The notes under the pieces are model-generated. The model saw nothing but the letters and a program-made list of their open reading frames with translations, was not told the DNA's origin and ran no database searches. A stretch of 34,686 bases of DNA. It comes from Clostridiales bacterium. GTDB taxonomy: Bacteria; Bacillota; Clostridia; Christensenellales; Borkfalkiaceae. Shown here piece after piece: positions 31,432-34,686 of the stretch. Location: assembly GCA_015055725.1 (NCBI GenBank), contig SVHO01000013.1:1-34686 (forward strand), read 5' to 3'. The first letter of the stretch is position 1; each line of letters starts with the position of its first letter. Made by a program: the position numbers and the translations under genes.

Positions 31432-32769
31432 TTACTCAACCTCCTCTACCGAAACGTTTGCTTGGCGTTTAAAACCAAGGAACTTTTCTTTATCTTTAAC
31501 GAGTGGAGTGATAAGCGCGTTATACATTCTCGTGAAAACGAGTGAAGAGATAAGCGCAACGGCACAGCCGATACCAAACGTAATTGCAAAACCTTTTATA
31601 ACGCCACTTGTAAAGGCAAATAATGCAAGTGCAAACACTATCGAAACAACGCAAAGGTTAATAACTGGAACGAGCGCAGACTTAAAGCCCTTATTAACCG
31701 CAGCTTTTGCGGTTTTTTGAGTGGTGACGAATTCTTCTCTAACGCGTTCTGCTAAAATAACCATAGCAAGCGCGTTTACAACAGTTGCCATAATCACCCC
31801 GACTACACCGCCCATATTAAGAACGATATTAGGCACGCCGATTAATAACCAACCTTGCGCTAAGATAGACAATAAACTTGCAAGGGCAACGGTTATTCCA
31901 AAGCCCTTATAAACGATAACCATAAGCGCCATAAGAACAACTGCAACGGTTATTATTGCAACGGCACATTTAGTTGCGATATCTTCGCCGTAAGGTGAAG
32001 AAACGTTAACGCCGTTATCAACGTCATACTTATAAGCAAGTCCACCGCTATTCATTTGAAGAGCCATTTGTCTTGCCCCCGTTTCTTCAGGGCTATATAA
32101 GTGCATAACGCGTTTTGTGAACCATTCGGAAAGTTTTGCAACGTCGTTGTCAAACAAAACGTTTTCCGTGCCGTCAGCTTTTTCGCCAAGCGTAATTTTT
32201 AAATTATACGATTCGTTATCGCCAATGGCTTTAACGAGCGCATCGTATCCTTCTTTAGTAAACTCAATATCGATGCCATAACTACCCGTCGTCACTTCGC
32301 CTTTGTATTTAGCAGATTGAACAACTTTAACGTCGGTTAAAATTTCGGTAAGCGAATCTTTTTCCGCCCCGCCGAAAAATTCAAGTTCGCCGTAAGCCGC
32401 AACTACTGAAATATCACTTGCAAGCGATTGCGTGGTTTTAGTTTCAATACGGATATCGTAGTCAACAGAACCTTCGTCCATACTCTTTAAGGCTTTAACT
32501 GAAAAAGCACTATAACCAAGTTCTTTAAGCCTATACTCTAAAGTATCGATAACTGAATCGATATTGTCGCCAACTTCTTTTTGATTGTCGTCAGAAAGAG
32601 TAAGCGTGTAAGCAGTTCCACCTGCCAAGTCATAATCCAACTCTACTGCGCCCAAAAGCGAGTTATAGTTCTTAATTCCTATTGGGAAACGTATAAACGT
32701 CATAACCAACACGAACGCCACTATTACGCTAATAATGGACAATAAAGTTATTGATTTTCCTTTACTCAT
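31432..32769 (-). CDS. secD: protein translocase subunit SecD, divergent
   Basis: A 445-residue membrane protein with the SecD layout: a first transmembrane helix, YDLAGGTAYTLTL (44-56, matching the LDLxGGxxL motif), a shortened extracytoplasmic P1 region, then a five-helix bundle. Positions normally holding the conserved VDANVLIxERIxEE read VNALAMVILAERVREE: the Glu-Arg end is kept, but the essential transmembrane Asp aligns with Leu. The P1 base domain is shorter than in E. coli. Pairing with SecF and the neighbours recJ-rel support the call. The SD GGAGG lies before ATG and a strong promoter sits upstream. Confidence 0.88.
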   Translation of the reverse strand: MSKGKSITLLSIISVIVAFVLVMTFIRFPIGIKNYNSLLGAVELDYDLAGGTAYTLTLSDDNQKEVGDNIDSVIDTLEYRLKELGYSAFSVKALKSMDEGSVDYDIRIETKTTQSLASDISVVAAYGELEFFGGAEKDSLTEILTDVKVVQSAKYKGEVTTGSYGIDIEFTKEGYDALVKAIGDNESYNLKITLGEKADGTENVLFDNDVAKLSEWFTKRVMHLYSPEETGARQMALQMNSGGLAYKYDVDNGVNVSSPYGEDIATKCAVAIITVAVVLMALMVIVYKGFGITVALASLLSILAQGWLLIGVPNIVLNMGGVVGVIMATVVNALAMVILAERVREEFVTTQKTAKAAVNKGFKSALVPVINLCVVSIVFALALFAFTSGVIKGFAITFGIGCAVALISSLVFTRMYNALITPLVKDKEKFLGFKRQANVSVEEVE

Positions 32770-32829
32770 TTTTGCCTCCGATACGGGATTGCATACTTCC
32801 CGCTTAATTATAACAAGCCTATCCTAAGA

Positions 32830-32858
32830 ATTATACAACATAAACACAATTTGGTCAA
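32830..32858 (-). promoter_or_regulatory. strong sigma-A promoter of secD-secF
   Basis: TTGACC (32853-32858), a 17-base spacer and a perfect TATAAT (32830-32835). A second TGT-TATAAT lies about 25 bases further on, and a CGGGA/TCCCG hairpin lies just before the secD SD. It probably drives secD-secF and, by read-through, the recJ-rel-hemZ block. Confidence 0.8.
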
Positions 32859-32949
32859 TAAATTTTTCCAATTTCTTACTATTTTATCTATATTTTTTTA
32901 AAAAATAATTAAGTCAGTGAATTTAGCCGACAAAAAACGCCTTAAAATA

Positions 32950-32985
32950 AAAATCAAGGAGCGCGTGTTTTCGTCCCTTGATTTT
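32950..32985 (-). terminator. intrinsic terminator of the zinc-ribbon gene
   Basis: The arms AAAATCAAGG and CCTTGATTTT (10 pairs) with a loop of about 16 bases are followed on the minus strand by TATTTT. It lies 15 bases after the stop of the 33001 gene and ahead of the secD promoter. Confidence 0.85.
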
Positions 32986-33000
32986 GTTTTTAGATAAAAA

Positions 33001-34092
33001 TTAAACACTTCCGCCGATAAGCAAGGCTAATCCAACGGCAACGGCTAAACCCAAAATAATTGCAATAGCAATTTTAAGGGGTGATTTTGGCGTTTTGCCG
33101 TAAACTTTACCCGTATTTCCGTTAACGAAAAAGTTGTAAGCCTTTTTCTTAAAAACGTAATTTCCAACGTAGACGGGTAGCATAACGTATTTATAAGTGA
33201 CGTCACAATGGTTAGTTGAAACGTTTAAGTAAGCAACTCTATCGTGAACGTATTGCCCTAAAATAAGTCTGCGCAAATCAGAGTCAATGCTTTGTTTTGC
33301 ATCTTCCCAACAGTCAACGAGTTCTTTATCGTAATGATACGCCATAAATCCAAGCATATATTTTTCTTGATAATCGCAACTGTTGTTAGTGTCAAATGGT
33401 GAAATCTTATTGAGCTCTCGTTGACCGAATTTTGTACCAGCGGTCACGAGCAAATCGTCGTAATTCCAATTAAACGTTCCGCATATATTGCGCCAAACAA
33501 CGTAAGTTTCCGTGCGTCTGTTTTTACCAGAACCAACCGTTCTCGTTCTCGTTTGCCCTATTCTACCTTGATAAAAAGAAGTGGTTTTTGTATCAAACGT
33601 AAAGCATGGTGTATACACCCCTTTAACGTGTTCGGCATCAACCTTTTTCTTAAATGAGCGTGGCGCAAAAAAACGTTTTTTTGCCCATGCTTGCGCTAAA
33701 CCAACCGCGTTTTTATCGTCAATGGTAAAAGGCAAAAGCGCGTTCGGCTTAAGCCCTGCTAAATCTTCACTTTTTCTAACGTGCGCCGTTCCACAAAAGG
33801 GGCAAGATTTTGCCGTTTCACTTTGATTTAAAACAACCTTTGCGCCACAGTTATCACAAGAGAAAACAACCGTTTCTTCTTGCGACCATTTTTCGCCAGA
33901 AAAAAGCCCTTCCCTTAAATCGAGTTCGCGCGCAAGAGACGTTTGCCCAAACTGTTGTTTCGTTCCACAATGTGGGCACACCAACGACTGTTCTTCAGGG
34001 TCGAACACCATATTCGAACCGCAAGAAGAACATTTAACAGTTTCGGTTTGCGTTTGCTCGTTATCAAAATCCTCTCTTAAAAGTTCAGACAT
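33001..34092 (-). CDS. zinc-ribbon membrane-anchored protein, function unknown
   Basis: A 363-residue protein with two N-terminal CxxC zinc ribbons: C21/C24...C39/C42 (TFIIB-like) and C79/C82...C97/C100. A central soluble domain of about 240 residues follows, containing KGVYTPCFTFDTKTTSFYQG and basic patches (RTRTVGSGKNRRTE). The C-terminus has one transmembrane helix (residues 344-360, IAIAIILGLAVAVGLALLIG). Similar proteins are common in Clostridia and are annotated only by their zinc ribbons. The central domain may form beta-sheets (YVMLPVYVGNYVFKKKAYNFFVNGNTGKVYG), a pattern seen in proteins of the zinc-ribbon/DUF type, but no function can be stated. It lies 27 bases after the DUF1858 gene and is likely co-transcribed with it. 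The SD is weak. Confidence 0.8.
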   Translation of the reverse strand: MSELLREDFDNEQTQTETVKCSSCGSNMVFDPEEQSLVCPHCGTKQQFGQTSLARELDLREGLFSGEKWSQEETVVFSCDNCGAKVVLNQSETAKSCPFCGTAHVRKSEDLAGLKPNALLPFTIDDKNAVGLAQAWAKKRFFAPRSFKKKVDAEHVKGVYTPCFTFDTKTTSFYQGRIGQTRTRTVGSGKNRRTETYVVWRNICGTFNWNYDDLLVTAGTKFGQRELNKISPFDTNNSCDYQEKYMLGFMAYHYDKELVDCWEDAKQSIDSDLRRLILGQYVHDRVAYLNVSTNHCDVTYKYVMLPVYVGNYVFKKKAYNFFVNGNTGKVYGKTPKSPLKIAIAIILGLAVAVGLALLIGGSV

Positions 34093-34119
34093 AAACTCTA
34101 AATTACCCTAAATTAAATC

Positions 34120-34317
34120 TTATTCAAAATCATTTAATTCTTCAAGCATTTTTTGAAGGTCTGCACCGTGAACGTCAGCCGCTTCGCCAACCGTTTCGCC
34201 GTGAGCGAGTGCACATCCTAAACAATGCATGCCGTGTGACATAAGAATATCCCCTGCCTTGGGGTTAAGTTGAATTGCTTCAAAAATAGTGGTGTTTTCA
34301 GTAATTTTATTTGCCAT
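34120..34317 (-). CDS. DUF1858 domain protein (redox disulfide type)
   Basis: A 65-residue protein matching the DUF1858 family: NTTIFEAIQLNPKAGDIL (8-25), then SHGMHCLGCALAHGETVGEAADVHG (27-51). The C32-x2-C35 pair is the redox-active or metal-binding disulfide conserved in the family and in the 'hybrid-cluster-protein-associated' disulfide domain. It probably senses or transfers redox equivalents in this anaerobe; the partner is unknown. The SD AGGAG lies 8 bases before ATG, and the promoter TTGACT-17-TATAAT lies upstream. It leads a two-gene unit with the zinc-ribbon gene. Confidence 0.92.
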   Translation of the reverse strand: MANKITENTTIFEAIQLNPKAGDILMSHGMHCLGCALAHGETVGEAADVHGADLQKMLEELNDFE

Positions 34318-34368
34318 GATAGCATCTCCTAAAAATTATTATTTTCGCATAAACGCTTTTACATATTT

Positions 34369-34397
34369 ATTATAAATAAAAATTAACGCCAAGTCAA
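34369..34397 (-). promoter_or_regulatory. strong sigma-A promoter of the DUF1858-zinc-ribbon unit
   Basis: TTGACT (34392-34397), a 17-base spacer and TATAAT (34369-34374) lie about 50 bases before the DUF1858 ATG. It reads away from the repeat at the right edge. Confidence 0.8.
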
Positions 34398-34439
34398 TCT
34401 TTTATCGCTTTTTTGTTTTATTCATTTATAAATGTTTGC

Positions 34440-34513
34440 GCGCCCGTCACTTAATGGCCGAACTAGAGCCGTTCTGCTAAAACTCTTCCAAACACAAAGG
34501 GCACACCACAGTG
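34440..34513. repeat. copy 1 of a 74-bp direct repeat (non-coding)
   Basis: A 74-base segment starting GCGCCCGTCACTTAATGGCC is repeated exactly at 34613-34686, 173 bases to the right. The match cannot be followed further because copy 2 meets the window end. Copy 1 contains the first half of a palindrome that becomes an intrinsic terminator (34499-34522). Its base composition is clearly richer in GC than the surrounding intergenic DNA. An open frame of 73 codons crosses both copies (34432-34653), but it has no SD and is probably spurious. The element type is unknown: it could be a dispersed intergenic repeat or a small RNA gene. Confidence 0.9.
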
Positions 34514-34522
34514 TGCCCTTTT
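34499..34522 (+). terminator. intrinsic terminator at the end of repeat copy 1
   Basis: GGGCACAC, loop CACA, GTGTGCCC and then TTTT form a perfect eight-pair stem with a T tail on the plus strand. The downstream gene on that strand is not seen, so the transcript it ends would have to start within or before the repeat. Confidence 0.75.
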
Positions 34523-34570
34523 ATTATTTTTTATCAATTCTTTTTATACTTGTGTGTTTTCAAGTGATGA

Positions 34571-34586
34571 GAAGCATCTCCGCTTC
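34571..34586 (+). other. hairpin in the spacer between repeat copies
   Basis: GAAGC (34571-34575), loop ATCTCC and GCTTC (34582-34586) lie between the two repeats. The octamer CGCCCGTC then occurs twice, 13 bases apart (34600-34607 and inside the start of copy 2). Confidence 0.4.
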
Positions 34587-34612
34587 GCTCCGATGGTCTC
34601 GCCCGTCTTTGT

Positions 34613-34686
34613 GCGCCCGTCACTTAATGGCCGAACTAGAGCCGTTCTGCTAAAACTCTTCCAAACACAAAGGGCACACCACAGTG
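34613..34686. repeat. copy 2 of the 74-bp direct repeat, cut by the window end
   Basis: Identical to 34440-34513 over its whole visible length. The sequence just before it (hairpin and CGCCCGTC) differs from that before copy 1, so only the core is duplicated. If the pattern holds, the next bases should be TGTGCCC plus T residues. Confidence 0.9.

Noticed and set aside
34440..34510. tRNA-Ser-like look of the repeat (TGGCCGAA and a GTT-CTGCTAA-AAC loop)
   Set aside because: Only three anticodon-stem pairs form, there is no T arm (GTTCRA) and no acceptor pairing.
34432..34653. 73-codon open frame across both copies of the right-edge repeat
   Set aside because: No SD, it crosses a perfect intrinsic terminator, and its ends follow the repeat rather than any domain. 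More likely a by-product of the repeat.

Overview
The window looks like the chromosome of a low-GC Gram-positive anaerobe of the class Clostridia, probably an uncultured lineage. Evidence: an uninterrupted pro-sigma-K gene and a YlxY-type deacetylase (sporulation), a PPi-type phosphofructokinase beside the ATP-type one, HemZ, a TM1266-type hydrogenase-system regulator homologue, and Gram-positive gene neighbourhoods (rpsO-pnp-ylxY-mlpA; secD-secF-recJ-rel; murB-PHP-whiA-dnaE-pfkA). Nearly every gene is on the minus strand with good Shine-Dalgarno (SD) sequences. Family and lineage calls are from reading the sequence; no searches were run.

Layout, left to right. 1-2914: the edge of a phage structural module read leftwards. 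It holds a terminase large subunit split by a frameshift at an A AAA AAC run, a small protein resembling the C-terminal part of small terminases, and a portal gene that runs off the window. 3034-4401: a MATE exporter with a structured leader. 4592-7011: one operon from a strong promoter (TM1266-like regulator, short-chain dehydrogenase, thyA, folA). 7029-7793: sigK behind a sigma-E-like promoter, divergent from an unknown plus-strand membrane protein whose SD lies in a hairpin. 8622-10931: pfkA and a PPi-type phosphofructokinase. 10959-17148: murB, PHP phosphoesterase, whiA and dnaE from one promoter. 17151-18149: an orphan solute-binding protein. 18237-22950: rpsO, pnp, ylxY and mlpA. 22988-32858: secD, secF, recJ, rel, a metallo-beta-lactamase-fold hydrolase, hemZ and a glycosyltransferase. 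33001-34397: a zinc-ribbon membrane protein and a DUF1858 protein. 34440-34686: two copies of a 74-bp non-coding repeat, the first ending in an intrinsic terminator.

Together the genes are mostly housekeeping: DNA replication, dTMP supply, wall precursor synthesis, glycolysis, RNA turnover, secretion, stringent response. The items most worth a second look are the right-edge repeat, the SecDF pair lacking its conserved transmembrane acidic residues, the frameshifted terminase next to a chromosomal gene, the SD-sequestering hairpin in front of the unknown membrane protein, and the sigma-E-like promoters. I found no defence system, CRISPR array, rRNA or tRNA gene. I do not see a clearly novel multi-gene system.
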